Notes: generated by a model from the letters alone, not told the origin. Shown: positions 8,556-20,721, counted from the first letter of the stretch. The stretch is DNA of 64,000 nt from CADEED01 sp035525785 (GCA_035525785.1 DATLDQ010000048.1:95447-159446); one strand, 5' to 3'. Numbers and translations are program-made.

Positions 8556-10407
8556 ACCGGTCGAACGCGTCGACGGCGCGCCGGAACCGCTCGTGGCAGG
8601 CGATCGCCTTGACGCGGATGCGCTGGAACTGCGGGTCGTCGCGGATGCCGGCCCAGATCGGATCCTGGTCGAAGAGGGGATATGAGCAGTAGTTGCCGTC
8701 GACGCCCCACTCGATGAGGGGCATGGCCTGCTGGGGCCGGTCGCAGTACACCAGCATGGCCGCCAGCGCGTAACCGGTTTCAGGATCCCCACGCTTGAAC
8801 CAGTTGTCGAAGAACCCGGAGGCCACCTGGTCGAGGGCCTGGCCGCGAACGCCTTGAAGGCAGGGTTCCATGAAACGCCGGGTGGCATCGTCCGCGGCCT
8901 GACGCGTGGCCTGCAGCGCTGCCGCGCTATCGTGGCGTCTCAGTTGATAGAGCACCGTTGCCCACTGGACGAAGTACGAACCGGCGTCCAATTCGAAGAA
9001 CTCCATGGCGCGATCGAGCTTGCCGGCATAGAGATAGGCGTATCCGCAGGAACGCAACCGTGGATCCTGCGGGTCATGCTCGCGCGCCAGCTCGCAGTGG
9101 CGTTGCGATTCCTCGAGGAGGCCGCCGTAGCGATACACATAGCTCAGCGAGAAATGTGTCTCCGAGGCCGGACCAAAACGGTCGAGCAGGCGGCGCGCAT
9201 CCTGGTAGGCGCCCTCGAGGTCTCCGGATTCGGCGCGGTGCGTCACGATATTGCGCGCGGCATCGATCAGGTCCGGATCGGCCTCCAATGCGCGCCGGTG
9301 CGCGGCCAGCGATTTTTTCCGCGCTTCCTCTCCGCCTTCCCACCATGTGCCGTACGCATAGTAGCGAGTACCCAGCGCCTGCCATGCCGGAGCGAACTGC
9401 GGTTCGATGGCTACCGCCCGTTCCAGCATCTCGATGGCCTGCACGCCGGTATGCGGCTGCTGCGGAATCGCCAGACTGCGTAGATAGAGCTGGTAGGCAT
9501 CGTCGTGGGCAGGCGTGGAGCCGGGCGCCGGGACAACGGATACGCCGAGCGCCGGCAACATGCCGTTCCGCAGTCCCTCGCTGATCCGGTTGCGCATGGC
9601 GACGAGGTCTCCCGCCGGTGCCGTGATCCGCGTTCTCCAGACGACGCGTTCCTGCGCCACATGCTGGGCTTCGACCGCGAGGCTCAACTGACCATCCTTC
9701 TCCCGGTAGAAGCGGCCCGTCACGATGTGTCCGACGCCGCGCTCATGCGCCCTCGCGAGAGGGTCCTTGCCATCGACGTAGCCGAACGGGCGCACGGCGA
9801 TGCCCGGAGACTTCGTGAGCAGCGTCGCGATCTCATCGGGCAACGCCAGGGATAGATAGTCCAGCGATGCGTCACCGGCGGCGTTCTCGAAGCGCAGCAC
9901 GGCGATGCTGGTCAGATTGGGCGCTGCGTCGGCTTTCCACCACCACCACCCGGCGATGGCGGCCGCCAGCGTGATCAGCAGCGCGCCGCCTAACGTGACG
10001 CCAGGCCCAGGCCCGCGCGGCGAAGGTGGCGGCGCAGGACTCGGGTCCGACGCCGGCGACAGCTCGGGCCGCACCAGATGCACCGGCGCGGCGAGCTTGT
10101 AGCCACGCTTGGAGATCGTCTCGATGATTCTTTGTGCCGGGCGGTTGTCGCCGAGGTGGTGGCGTAACTCGGAGATGCAATTCGTCACCGCCTGATCGGT
10201 GACGACGACGTTCGCCCACACCTGCCGATTGAGCGCGTCGCGCGAGACGACTTCTTCCGCGCGTTCCGCGAGGCAGACCAGGACGTCCATGACCCGGGGC
10301 TCCAGTCGCACCTCGTGTCCGTCGCGCACGATGCGGTTCAGTCGCGGCTCGATCAAGCTGTCGCCGATGCGGAAGCCCGTTCGCAGCTCGTCTGATGTGA
10401 AGGCCAT
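8545..10407 (-). CDS. Membrane-anchored winged-helix regulator with TPR-like sensor (ToxR/CadC type)
   Basis: 620 residues. The N-terminal ~110 residues are an OmpR/PhoB-type winged helix (RLEPRVMDVLVCLAERAEEVV; then QAVTNCISELRHHLGD; ending TISKRGYKL). A Pro-rich linker (about 115-136) leads to one membrane segment (about 139-157, ending in four Trp). The outer part begins with an ALPDEIATLL region seen in this regulator class and continues with helical TPR-like repeats (about 290-600). It probably binds DNA directly while sensing through the periplasmic domain. Target genes are unknown; the divergent or convergent neighbours are candidates. The 3' end overlaps the MddA-like gene by 11 nt. 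Confidence 0.8.
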   Translation of the reverse strand: MAFTSDELRTGFRIGDSLIEPRLNRIVRDGHEVRLEPRVMDVLVCLAERAEEVVSRDALNRQVWANVVVTDQAVTNCISELRHHLGDNRPAQRIIETISKRGYKLAAPVHLVRPELSPASDPSPAPPPSPRGPGPGVTLGGALLITLAAAIAGWWWWKADAAPNLTSIAVLRFENAAGDASLDYLSLALPDEIATLLTKSPGIAVRPFGYVDGKDPLARAHERGVGHIVTGRFYREKDGQLSLAVEAQHVAQERVVWRTRITAPAGDLVAMRNRISEGLRNGMLPALGVSVVPAPGSTPAHDDAYQLYLRSLAIPQQPHTGVQAIEMLERAVAIEPQFAPAWQALGTRYYAYGTWWEGGEEARKKSLAAHRRALEADPDLIDAARNIVTHRAESGDLEGAYQDARRLLDRFGPASETHFSLSYVYRYGGLLEESQRHCELAREHDPQDPRLRSCGYAYLYAGKLDRAMEFFELDAGSYFVQWATVLYQLRRHDSAAALQATRQAADDATRRFMEPCLQGVRGQALDQVASGFFDNWFKRGDPETGYALAAMLVYCDRPQQAMPLIEWGVDGNYCSYPLFDQDPIWAGIRDDPQFQRIRVKAIACHERFRRAVDAFDRSNH

Positions 10408-10457
10408 GCGGCGATGCTACCGCAGCCGTTGATGGGTACGGCGCAGACGCGGCGTCG

Positions 10458-11006
10458 TCATTGTTTGCGTCGGATCAACCTCGCGAGGATTTCCTGCCTT
10501 GCCGGCTGGTTGGCCAGCCAATCCGCAAACTCGACGACGCGATCATGATCGGGACCCAGCAGCTCGTGCAGTCGCTGCTCTTCCATGGCATGGCTCACGC
10601 CCGCTCGCACGTTCTGTTGCCAGGCCTGCGTGAAAACCTTGGTGAGCTCGCCGGAGACCGCGAGGCTTTCGACGAGCTGCCATTCGCCGTCGTCCAGCCA
10701 GATCTCTTCGCAATGAGCGCAATAGTCGAGGCGATTGGCCTGCTCGCTGCTGACGCGGTACTTGCTCATGAGCGCACGGCACTTGGGGCAGTTCTTGGCG
10801 CCGACACTGTCTGGCGCCTCCATGTCGGCCTGGGCGACCGGAACGTCGTGCATCGCATGCTTTCCGGTGGCGCTTTCCCGCCATGCCCGATAGCTCACCA
10901 GGCTCACCAGCGTGCCGAGGCACTGGCCGCAACTGTAGGCCGCCAGGTTCTCGGTCAGCAAAGTATGGACGAGTGTGGAGTCCGCGCATTGCGGGCACTG
11001 CGCCAT
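10458..11006 (-). CDS. Double zinc-ribbon protein (TFIIB-type zinc finger)
   Basis: 182 residues with two candidate four-cysteine ribbons. The first is near the N terminus (CPQC, then CGQC, about residues 4-30). The second is CPKC...CAHC with EEIWLDDGEW just after it (about residues 73-110). The CPxC/CxxCxxxWLDxGE pattern is the zf-TFIIB signature of small bacterial proteins of unknown function. The C-terminal third is helical and charged. There is no signal peptide. Whether it binds nucleic acid or protein is not known. Confidence 0.7.
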   Translation of the reverse strand: MAQCPQCADSTLVHTLLTENLAAYSCGQCLGTLVSLVSYRAWRESATGKHAMHDVPVAQADMEAPDSVGAKNCPKCRALMSKYRVSSEQANRLDYCAHCEEIWLDDGEWQLVESLAVSGELTKVFTQAWQQNVRAGVSHAMEEQRLHELLGPDHDRVVEFADWLANQPARQEILARLIRRKQ

Positions 11007-11031
11007 GAAGGCTCCGGATAAGAGTTGGAGA

Positions 11032-11058
11032 CCCCCGCGTCCGATTGGAGCGCGGGGG
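11032..11058 (-). terminator. Hairpin between phaR and the zinc-ribbon gene
   Basis: A perfect 8-bp stem (CCCCCGCG / CGCGGGGG) with an 11-nt loop lies downstream of phaR on the minus strand. There is no U tract after it, so it may be a 3'-end stabiliser or a factor-dependent end rather than a true intrinsic terminator. Confidence 0.4.
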
Positions 11059-11075
11059 GAATGGGTGCAGCCTGC

Positions 11076-11588
11076 CTACTGGTGGCTGGCGGTCTCGGAG
11101 GACGACTTTTCTTCGGTACCGTCACGCGCGCCACGACCCGTGGCGTTCATGAGAGTGCGGAAGATCTCGTCCTGGACCGAACGCCAGCGCTGGTAGTTGC
11201 GCTGCGCGACGCCCGCGACGGTTTCCACCGGGTCGACGCCTACGACGGACTTCACCTTCTCGCGCAGCTCACGTTGCTGCGAGCTGAAGAGCTTCATGCT
11301 CTGCTCGAGGTAGCTGCTGAGCATGTTCTGAAGATTGCCGCCGTAAGAGCGGATGACCTGCGACAGGAAATCGCGGCTCATCACCGGGTCGACACCGTGT
11401 TCCTGCTCGGCGATCACCTGCAGCAGGATGCTGCGCGTGATGTCGTCCTGCGACTTCTTGTCGATGACTACGAAGTCGATGCGCTCGAGGACCAGGGAAC
11501 GGATATCGCTGAGCGTGATGTACTTGCTCTGAACCGTGTCGTAGAGGCGCCGATTCGGATATTTCTTGATGACGCGTGGTTCACTCAT
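11076..11588 (-). CDS. phaR: Polyhydroxyalkanoate synthesis repressor PhaR
   Basis: 170-residue DNA-binding regulator of PHA granule genes (phasins and its own gene), released from DNA by binding PHA. The N-terminal domain begins RVIKKYPNRRLYDT and continues through YITLSDIRSLV, the hallmark of the PHB/PHA accumulation regulator family. The middle has the second conserved block (FLSQVIRSYGGNLQNML; then SYLEQSMKLF). The start was chosen at 11588 because GGAGGG lies about 7 nt upstream; a longer frame to 11765 has no family match. No pha genes are nearby. Confidence 0.9.
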   Translation of the reverse strand: MSEPRVIKKYPNRRLYDTVQSKYITLSDIRSLVLERIDFVVIDKKSQDDITRSILLQVIAEQEHGVDPVMSRDFLSQVIRSYGGNLQNMLSSYLEQSMKLFSSQQRELREKVKSVVGVDPVETVAGVAQRNYQRWRSVQDEIFRTLMNATGRGARDGTEEKSSSETASHQ

Positions 11589-11643
11589 GCCTACACCCTC
11601 CATGTGGGCAGATACCTTAGTCCACTTCGCCAGACCCCACAAT

Positions 11644-12570
11644 TCAATGCGTGAAATCTGCTTGACTGTCGGTGCGCGCGGACAGCCTGGTCTCAGTCTT
11701 GCCCGCAAGCGCTTGCGGGTTCCAGTGCGCAAATGCCCAATTCCACACGTCTTTGACGGAAGCACGGGCGAGTTCGGGGGGCGGGTCTTGGTATAAATGC
11801 GTAAGGGTCAGGGTCAGGGCTTCGGCGACTGCTGTTAGATCGAGCGGAAGCGATCGCCTGGACTTGGACAGCTTCGCGCCATCGGGCTCCGTCACGAGCG
11901 GCAGGTGTCCATAGATAGGACGGGGCAGGTGCAGCGCCTGCTGCAGCTCGATCTGCCACGGAGTACTCGCGAGCAGGTCGGCGCCGCGCACCACGCGCGT
12001 GACCGACTGGTGAGCGTCGTCGACCACCACCGCCAGCTGGTAGGTAGCCAGGCCGTCGCGCCGCTCGATCACCACGTCGCCCACGCGCTCGAACGTCCGC
12101 CGTCCCAGGTACAGGTCGTCGAAGTGGATAGGCGCTGCGGCAACGCGGAAGCGCAGCGATGTCGGGCCGGGCCTGGTCGGACCGTCGCGGCAGGTGCCGG
12201 GGTATCCCTGCGCCTCGTCTCCGGTCAGCGCCGCGCCCGCCAGGTCCTTGCGCGAACAGCTGCAGCGGAATGTGCGACCCATCGCGCCGAGCCGCGCGAT
12301 CGCGTCGCGATACGCTTCGCGACGGGCGCTCTGGTGCAGGATCTCGCCATCCCATTCGAAGCCGAACCGTTCGAGCATGCGCAGCTGCTCGTCCGCGCAG
12401 CCCGGGATCACGCGCGGTGTATCCAGGTCCTCGATGCGAACCAGCCAGCGGCCGCCCGTGGCTCGAGCGTCGAGATAACTGCCCATGGCGGCCAGCAGCG
12501 AGCCCAGGTGCAGAGGGCCCGTGGGCGAGGGAGCGAACCGGCCCGTGTTTCTCAGGGGCTCACGCCCCAC
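11644..12570 (-). CDS. gluQ: Glutamyl-Q tRNA(Asp) synthetase
   Basis: 308-residue truncated GluRS paralogue that attaches glutamate to queuosine in tRNA(Asp). The class I signature appears as FAPSPTGPLHLGSL at the N terminus and as KLSKS near residue 235. A zinc site is formed by CSCSR plus the later GYPGTC. The anticodon-binding domain of GluRS is absent, as expected. The only sensible start is a GTG at 12570 that lies directly after the dksA terminator U tract and has no Shine-Dalgarno. Location just downstream of dksA is conserved in proteobacteria. queF, a queuosine gene, lies on the other side of dksA. Confidence 0.93.
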   Translation of the reverse strand: MGREPLRNTGRFAPSPTGPLHLGSLLAAMGSYLDARATGGRWLVRIEDLDTPRVIPGCADEQLRMLERFGFEWDGEILHQSARREAYRDAIARLGAMGRTFRCSCSRKDLAGAALTGDEAQGYPGTCRDGPTRPGPTSLRFRVAAAPIHFDDLYLGRRTFERVGDVVIERRDGLATYQLAVVVDDAHQSVTRVVRGADLLASTPWQIELQQALHLPRPIYGHLPLVTEPDGAKLSKSRRSLPLDLTAVAEALTLTLTHLYQDPPPELARASVKDVWNWAFAHWNPQALAGKTETRLSARTDSQADFTH

Positions 12571-12601
12571 AAACGAAAACGCCGCCCCGAAAGGGCGGCG
12601 T
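12571..12601 (-). terminator. Intrinsic terminator after dksA
   Basis: Read on the minus strand, ACGCCGCCC-TTTCG-GGGCGGCGT forms a 9-bp stem followed by TTCGTTT. It ends right at the gluQ GTG codon. In Shigella a terminator between dksA and gluQ is known to limit gluQ expression; the layout here is the same. Confidence 0.85.
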
Positions 12602-12632
12602 CCGTGAAGTTTCGGGGATCACTTCGGATTGG

Positions 12633-13445
12633 TCAGCGGTAACGATCGTCCCGGTCGCCATATTGGCGCTCGCGCCTTTCGCGACGCTCCTGCGCTTCGA
12701 TGGTGAGCGTGGCGACGGGGCGCGCTTCGAGACGCTTCACGCCGATTTCTTCGCCCGTCTCCAGGCAGTAGCCGTAGCTGCCGTCCTCGACCCGCTTCAA
12801 CGCTTCGTCGATCTTGCGGATCAGCTTGCGCTCGCGGTCGCGGGTGCGCAGCTCGAGGCTGAACTCTTCTTCCTGGGTAGCGCGATCGTTCGGATCCGGG
12901 AAGTTCGCGGCCTCATCCTTCATGTGCGACACGGTGCGATCCACTTCTTCCATGAGATCGCGCTTCCAGCCGTTGAGGATGTTGCGGAAGTGCTCGAGCT
13001 GCTCCTTGTTCATGTACGCCTCACCACGCTTGGTGATGTAAGGCGTTACGTTGCGCGGACCGGCGAGCAGGCTGCCGGCTTCCATCGAATCGTCGGCGTC
13101 GTCAGCGCCGGAGGCGGCGCGCGTCATTGCCGAGGAATTGCCATGGTTCGACGGTACGCCCGTGGCCGTGACGACGATGCGGTCGGCGGGCGGCGGCGTT
13201 TTGCGCACTGCCTGCACGACGCTCGTGGCAGGAGCCGGGCTCGCGGTAGCGGCAGGTGCGGACTTCGCGGCGGTCTTCGGCTGAGCCACGGGTTTGGCGG
13301 CGGCGTGCGACGCACCCTTGGCAGGCGTGGGTTTCGCAACGGGCTTGGCTGCGACGGTCTTCGCGGCCGGTTTCTTTACGGTCAACTTGGGTTTCTCGAC
13401 TTTCTTCGGCTTGGCGGGCTTAGCAGCCGCTCGCTTGGTCGGCAT
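12633..13445 (-). CDS. dksA: RNA polymerase-binding factor DksA, extended and zinc-ligand poor
   Basis: 270 residues against about 151 in E. coli. Residues 1 to about 95 form a Lys/Ala/Pro-rich, histone-H1-like extension. The DksA core starts near residue 145. The coiled-coil tip motif DPNDRA (184-189) that acts in the polymerase secondary channel is intact. In the globular domain only Cys227 of the four zinc-finger cysteines remains; the other positions are Thr230, Thr248 and Ala251. Such Cys-poor DksA proteins are known to work (for example Pseudomonas DksA2). GGAG lies about 9 nt before the ATG. Together with ppGpp it would reset transcription during starvation. Confidence 0.93.
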   Translation of the reverse strand: MPTKRAAAKPAKPKKVEKPKLTVKKPAAKTVAAKPVAKPTPAKGASHAAAKPVAQPKTAAKSAPAATASPAPATSVVQAVRKTPPPADRIVVTATGVPSNHGNSSAMTRAASGADDADDSMEAGSLLAGPRNVTPYITKRGEAYMNKEQLEHFRNILNGWKRDLMEEVDRTVSHMKDEAANFPDPNDRATQEEEFSLELRTRDRERKLIRKIDEALKRVEDGSYGYCLETGEEIGVKRLEARPVATLTIEAQERRERRERQYGDRDDRYR

Positions 13446-13498
13446 GGTTCGTCGCTCCAGGCCCGGATCCGGAAGGGGGCCGGTTTGCAGGACGCGGG

Positions 13499-13526
13499 AT
13501 TATACCGGCGGCTTTTCAGCTGTACA
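13499..13526 (-). promoter_or_regulatory. Probable dksA promoter
   Basis: On the minus strand TGTACA (13521-13526) and TATAAT (13499-13504) are 16 nt apart. The bases just after the -10 are CCCGCG, a GC-rich discriminator typical of ppGpp/DksA-sensitive promoters. The predicted leader is about 45 nt. Confidence 0.5.
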
Positions 13527-13596
13527 GCGGAACGAAGCTGCTGCTTTTTCGAGCATTTTTTACCCGCAAATCAGGGCGGAGGCCGTGGAACCCGGC

Positions 13597-13986
13597 TCAG
13601 GGCAGCCGAACCGCCGGCTCGGGCAACCACCCGGACTTGCGCCTTTCGACGACCACCGTGGTGTAGATGCCACCCCGCACGTTGAATTTGCCGGTGAGGC
13701 GCAGGAACCGCGGGGAGGTGGCACCGGCGAGGTCGTCCGCGATCTTGTTCGTCACGGCCTCATGGAATGCGCCCTGGTCGCGGAACGACCAGATGTAGAG
13801 CTTGAGGGACTTGAGCTCCACGCACAGCTCATCCGGCACGTACTCGAGCTCGAGCGTCGCGAAATCCGGCTGGCCGGTCTTCGGACACAGACAGGTGAAT
13901 TCAGGCAGCGTCATGCGGATCGTGTAATCGACGTCGCGCGAGGGATTTGCAAAAGTCTCAAGTCGTGTGGAGGGTTGCGTAGACAT
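13597..13986 (-). CDS. queF: preQ0 reductase QueF (short form)
   Basis: 129-residue NADPH-dependent 7-cyano-7-deazaguanine reductase of the queuosine pathway, unimodular T-fold type. The catalytic Cys lies in FTCLCPKTGQPD and the QueF signature ELKSLKLYIWSFRDQ is followed by GAFHE, whose Glu and His bind substrate. Gammaproteobacteria such as E. coli carry a long bimodular QueF, so the short form is a lineage marker. It is divergent from smc and lies upstream of dksA and gluQ. Confidence 0.94.
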   Translation of the reverse strand: MSTQPSTRLETFANPSRDVDYTIRMTLPEFTCLCPKTGQPDFATLELEYVPDELCVELKSLKLYIWSFRDQGAFHEAVTNKIADDLAGATSPRFLRLTGKFNVRGGIYTTVVVERRKSGWLPEPAVRLP

Positions 13987-14127
13987 GTTGAGGTCCGGGA
14001 TTTGTCGGTGGCGCGCGCAACGATTTTCTTCGGTCGCGCGGCCTGAAAAAGATTGCGATTACTTTACACTACGGCGCCAGTTGATCCGCCCGGGTCTTTC
14101 GAACCCAAGTCATCGAACGAGACATAG

Positions 14128-17631
<3,504 letters not shown>

Positions 17632-17639
17632 AGGACGAG

Positions 17640-18584
17640 ATGCCCGAGCTGCGCATCATCCTGCTCATAATTGGCGTGCTGTTCGTCGCCGGCATCGCCG
17701 GTTTCGAGTGGTGGCGCTCGCGTGCGCAGCGACTGATGGCGGGCTTTGCATCGCGCCGGGGCGCGACACTCGACGTTCGCGAAGCTGCCGAGCCCGAAGC
17801 ACGCGAGCCGCCACGCGTCGGTGAACGTGGCGACCGTAGCGAGCTCAAGCCGCTCCCCGAGATCAACGTGGTGCGCGAGCCGCGCGTTGCCGTGCAGGAA
17901 TCACTACCCGTCATCGAGCTCACGAGCACATCCGAATCCGGTATGCGACGTGCGCTGGGCATCACGATTTCCGATGAAGTAGCCGTGGACGTTTCGCACG
18001 ATGGCAGCGCTGCCGCTCAAGCGCCGGCACTCCCGCCCGCGCCCGCCGCCGTCGGCCGCGCCGAGCCACATTTCGGCCCGGACGGAGTCTCGGCGGCGCG
18101 CGTGGTTCCCGACAATGTGCCGACACTGGAAACCCCCAAGCTCACGCTGTCCTGGCCTTCCGAAGGAGAGCGACGCATCGTCACGCTGCGCGTGATTCCG
18201 AAAGCCGAGCCGCGATTCGCGGGTCGCGCCTTGCGCCAGGCGTTCAGCGGCTGTGGTTTCTGGCACGGCCCGATGGACATCTACCATCTGCCCGACGAGC
18301 AGGGCCGCGTGATGCTGTCGGCGGCGGCGCTGGCGCAGCCCGGTACCTTCGACCCATCGATCATGGATTCACAGCGCTTCTCGGGTCTGAATCTGTTCGC
18401 GGTGTTGCCGGGCCCCGTGCCCGAGCGCGAGGTCTTCGAAGAGCTGGTGCATTCCGCGCGTCAGCTCGCCGAGCGCCTGGACGGGCAGATCATCGACCAG
18501 CATGGCGAAGAACTCACCGCCGAGCGCATCGCGCGTCTGCGTCAATCACTCGAGACGCCCGACGGGCGCGCCGGACAGGCCTGA
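17640..18584 (+). CDS. zipA: Cell division protein ZipA
   Basis: 314 residues. A single N-terminal membrane helix (MPELRIILLIIGVLFVAGIAGF) anchors it in the inner membrane with the rest in the cytoplasm. A low-complexity linker spans about 30-180, and the C-terminal ZipA domain (about 190-310: RFAGRALRQAFSGCGFWHG; then FSGLNLFAVLPGP) binds the FtsZ tail. The start is at 17640, where AAAGGACGAG precedes the ATG; it overlaps no smc codons. The smc-zipA-ligA order is the one found in Pseudomonas and Xanthomonas. Confidence 0.93.
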   Translation: MPELRIILLIIGVLFVAGIAGFEWWRSRAQRLMAGFASRRGATLDVREAAEPEAREPPRVGERGDRSELKPLPEINVVREPRVAVQESLPVIELTSTSESGMRRALGITISDEVAVDVSHDGSAAAQAPALPPAPAAVGRAEPHFGPDGVSAARVVPDNVPTLETPKLTLSWPSEGERRIVTLRVIPKAEPRFAGRALRQAFSGCGFWHGPMDIYHLPDEQGRVMLSAAALAQPGTFDPSIMDSQRFSGLNLFAVLPGPVPEREVFEELVHSARQLAERLDGQIIDQHGEELTAERIARLRQSLETPDGRAGQA

Positions 18585-18593
18585 CCCTCGGCG

Positions 18594-20690
18594 ATGTCCA
18601 CCCGGTCGACCGAAGGTAAGGCAGCGCGGCGCGCCGCTGAATTGCGCGACGAGCTCCGGTCGCACGATTACCGCTATTACGTCCTCGATGAGCCCTCGGT
18701 GCCGGACGCCGAATACGACCGGCTCATGAAAGAACTGCGCGAGATCGAGACCGCGCATCCCACCCTCGTCACTCCCGACTCGCCCACGCAGCGGGTGTCC
18801 GGCATGGCGGCATCCGGTTTCGGGGCGGTGACGCATACGATCCCGATGCTCTCGCTGAACAACGGTTTCTCGGCAGATGATCTGCGCGACTTCGACCGCA
18901 AGATCCGCGAGCGATTGGGAACGGGCGAGAGCGGTGATCCCATCGACTACTCGGCGACACCGAAGCTCGACGGCCTCGCGATCTCGGTGCTGTTCCGCGA
19001 TGGTGTGTACGCGCGCGCGGCGACGCGCGGTGATGGCGTCACCGGCGAGGACGTCACGGCGAACGTCGCCACCATCCGCTCGGTGCCGCAGAAATTACGT
19101 GGCAAGCCGCCAGCGGTGCTCGAAGTTCGCGGCGAGGTGTTCCTGCCGTACAAGGGATTCGAGAAGATGAACGCCGACGCATTGGCGCGAGGCGACAAGA
19201 TCTACGTGAATCCGCGCAACGCGGCCTCGGGCAGCCTGCGCCAATTGGATCCGCGCATCACCGCGCAGCGTCCGCTCGATCTCAACTTCTACGAGTTGGG
19301 AGTGGTCGAGGGCGGAGCCGTCCCCGAGCGCCACAGCGAGCTCTCGGCCTGGCTCAATTCGTTCGGGCTGCGGACCGGCACCGAAGGCAGGAAGGTCCGC
19401 GGCGTCGAAGGCTGTCTCGACTACTACCGCGACATTGGCGAGCGACGTCTCAAGCTGCCGTTCCAGATCGACGGCGTGGTCTACAAGGTGGACAGTCGCG
19501 CCGACCAGGAGAAGCTCGGCTTCGTGTCGCGCGCGCCGCGCTGGGCGCTGGCGCACAAGTTCCCTGCCGACGAGGAGATGACGCTGCTCGAGGACGTCAT
19601 CTTCAACGTGGGCCGCACCGGCGCGCTCACGCCAGCCGCGAAGCTCAAGCCCGTGTTCGTCGGCGGCGTGACCGTGAGCAACGCCACCTTGCACAACATG
19701 GATGAGGTGGCGCGCAAGGGTTTCATGATCGGCGACACCGTGGTGGTGCGCCGCGCCGGCGACGTGATCCCGGAAGTAGTGCGCTATCTACCCGACAAGC
19801 GGCCGGCGCGCGCGCGGCCCATCGTCATGCCCGGGGCTTGCCCCGTGTGCGGTTCGCCCGTGGTCCGCGAGGAAGACCAGGCGGTCTTCAAGTGCACGGG
19901 CGGCCACCTCAAGTGCAAGGCCCAGCGCGCCGAGTGGATATTGCACTTCGCCGGACGTCGCGCGCTGGACATCGAAGGCCTGGGCGAACGCCTGGTCGAG
20001 CAACTCGTGACCGACGAGCGCCTGAAGACGCCCGCCGATCTGTATTCGCTCACCGAGGCCGAGCTCGGAGCGCTCAAGTTCGTCGCCGTGAAGCCAGAAG
20101 AGGGCAAGCCGGCCGAGCGCCGCTTCGGCGAGAAGAACGCCGCCAATCTCTTCAAGGCCATCGAGAAGAGCAAGCACACCACCCTGCCACGTCTGCTGTT
20201 CGGGCTCGGTATCCCGCAGGTGGGCGAGTCGACGGCGCGCGCGCTCGCGGAACAATTCGGCGACCTGGAGCCGCTGATGAAGGCTGACGCTGCGAAGATC
20301 GAGCAGACGCCGGACGTAGGCCCGATCGTGTCCCAGCAGGTGGCCAGCTTCTTTGCCGACCCTGCCTACCGGGCGGTGGTCGACGAGCTCGTCGAGGCGA
20401 GGGTCAGGTGGGAGCCCATCCAGATCGCGCAGGCCGAAGGCGCGCCGCTCGCCGGTCTCACCTTCGTCATCACGGGCACGCTCGCCGGCCTGCAGCGCGA
20501 CGCCGCCGAAGATGCACTGCGCGAGCTCGGGGCCAAGGTGTCGGGCAGCGTATCGAAGAAGACGAGCTACCTGGTCGCCGGCGCGGACGCGGGCTCGAAA
20601 CTCGCCAAGGCGCAATCTCTCGGCGTGCCCGTGCTCGACGAAGCGGCGCTCGAAGACATCCTCCAGAACAAAAGGCCGCCGCGCAGCTGA
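18594..20690 (+). CDS. ligA: NAD-dependent DNA ligase LigA
   Basis: 698 residues. Domain Ia has HDYRYYV and DAEYDRL; the adenylation motif is TPKLDG with Lys124 as the nucleophile, then ATRGDGVTGEDVT. OB-fold, a Cys4 zinc finger (CPVC, then CTGGHLKC), HhH repeats and a C-terminal BRCT domain (about 615-690) follow. Two oddities: the residue two before the lysine is Thr where the family usually has Glu (EPKLDG), and the last two zinc cysteines are six residues apart instead of five. The 3' end forms part of a bidirectional terminator. It seals nicks in replication and repair. Confidence 0.96.
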   Translation: MSTRSTEGKAARRAAELRDELRSHDYRYYVLDEPSVPDAEYDRLMKELREIETAHPTLVTPDSPTQRVSGMAASGFGAVTHTIPMLSLNNGFSADDLRDFDRKIRERLGTGESGDPIDYSATPKLDGLAISVLFRDGVYARAATRGDGVTGEDVTANVATIRSVPQKLRGKPPAVLEVRGEVFLPYKGFEKMNADALARGDKIYVNPRNAASGSLRQLDPRITAQRPLDLNFYELGVVEGGAVPERHSELSAWLNSFGLRTGTEGRKVRGVEGCLDYYRDIGERRLKLPFQIDGVVYKVDSRADQEKLGFVSRAPRWALAHKFPADEEMTLLEDVIFNVGRTGALTPAAKLKPVFVGGVTVSNATLHNMDEVARKGFMIGDTVVVRRAGDVIPEVVRYLPDKRPARARPIVMPGACPVCGSPVVREEDQAVFKCTGGHLKCKAQRAEWILHFAGRRALDIEGLGERLVEQLVTDERLKTPADLYSLTEAELGALKFVAVKPEEGKPAERRFGEKNAANLFKAIEKSKHTTLPRLLFGLGIPQVGESTARALAEQFGDLEPLMKADAAKIEQTPDVGPIVSQQVASFFADPAYRAVVDELVEARVRWEPIQIAQAEGAPLAGLTFVITGTLAGLQRDAAEDALRELGAKVSGSVSKKTSYLVAGADAGSKLAKAQSLGVPVLDEAALEDILQNKRPPRS

Positions 20691-20707
20691 GGTCCGCGGC
20701 GGCCTTT
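20671..20707. terminator. Bidirectional terminator between ligA and the PPIase gene
   Basis: A perfect 13-bp stem (AAAGGCCGCCGCG / CGCGGCGGCCTTT) with an 11-nt loop contains the ligA stop codon in its loop. On the minus strand it is followed by TGTT after four Ts, on the plus strand by three Ts. It serves both converging genes. Confidence 0.85.
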
Positions 20708-20721
20708 CGGAACCCCGGAAG

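Noticed and set aside
14042..14070. Sigma-70 promoter for smc (TTGCGA and TACACT)
   Set aside because: The two elements are 6 nt apart and no other -35 fits.
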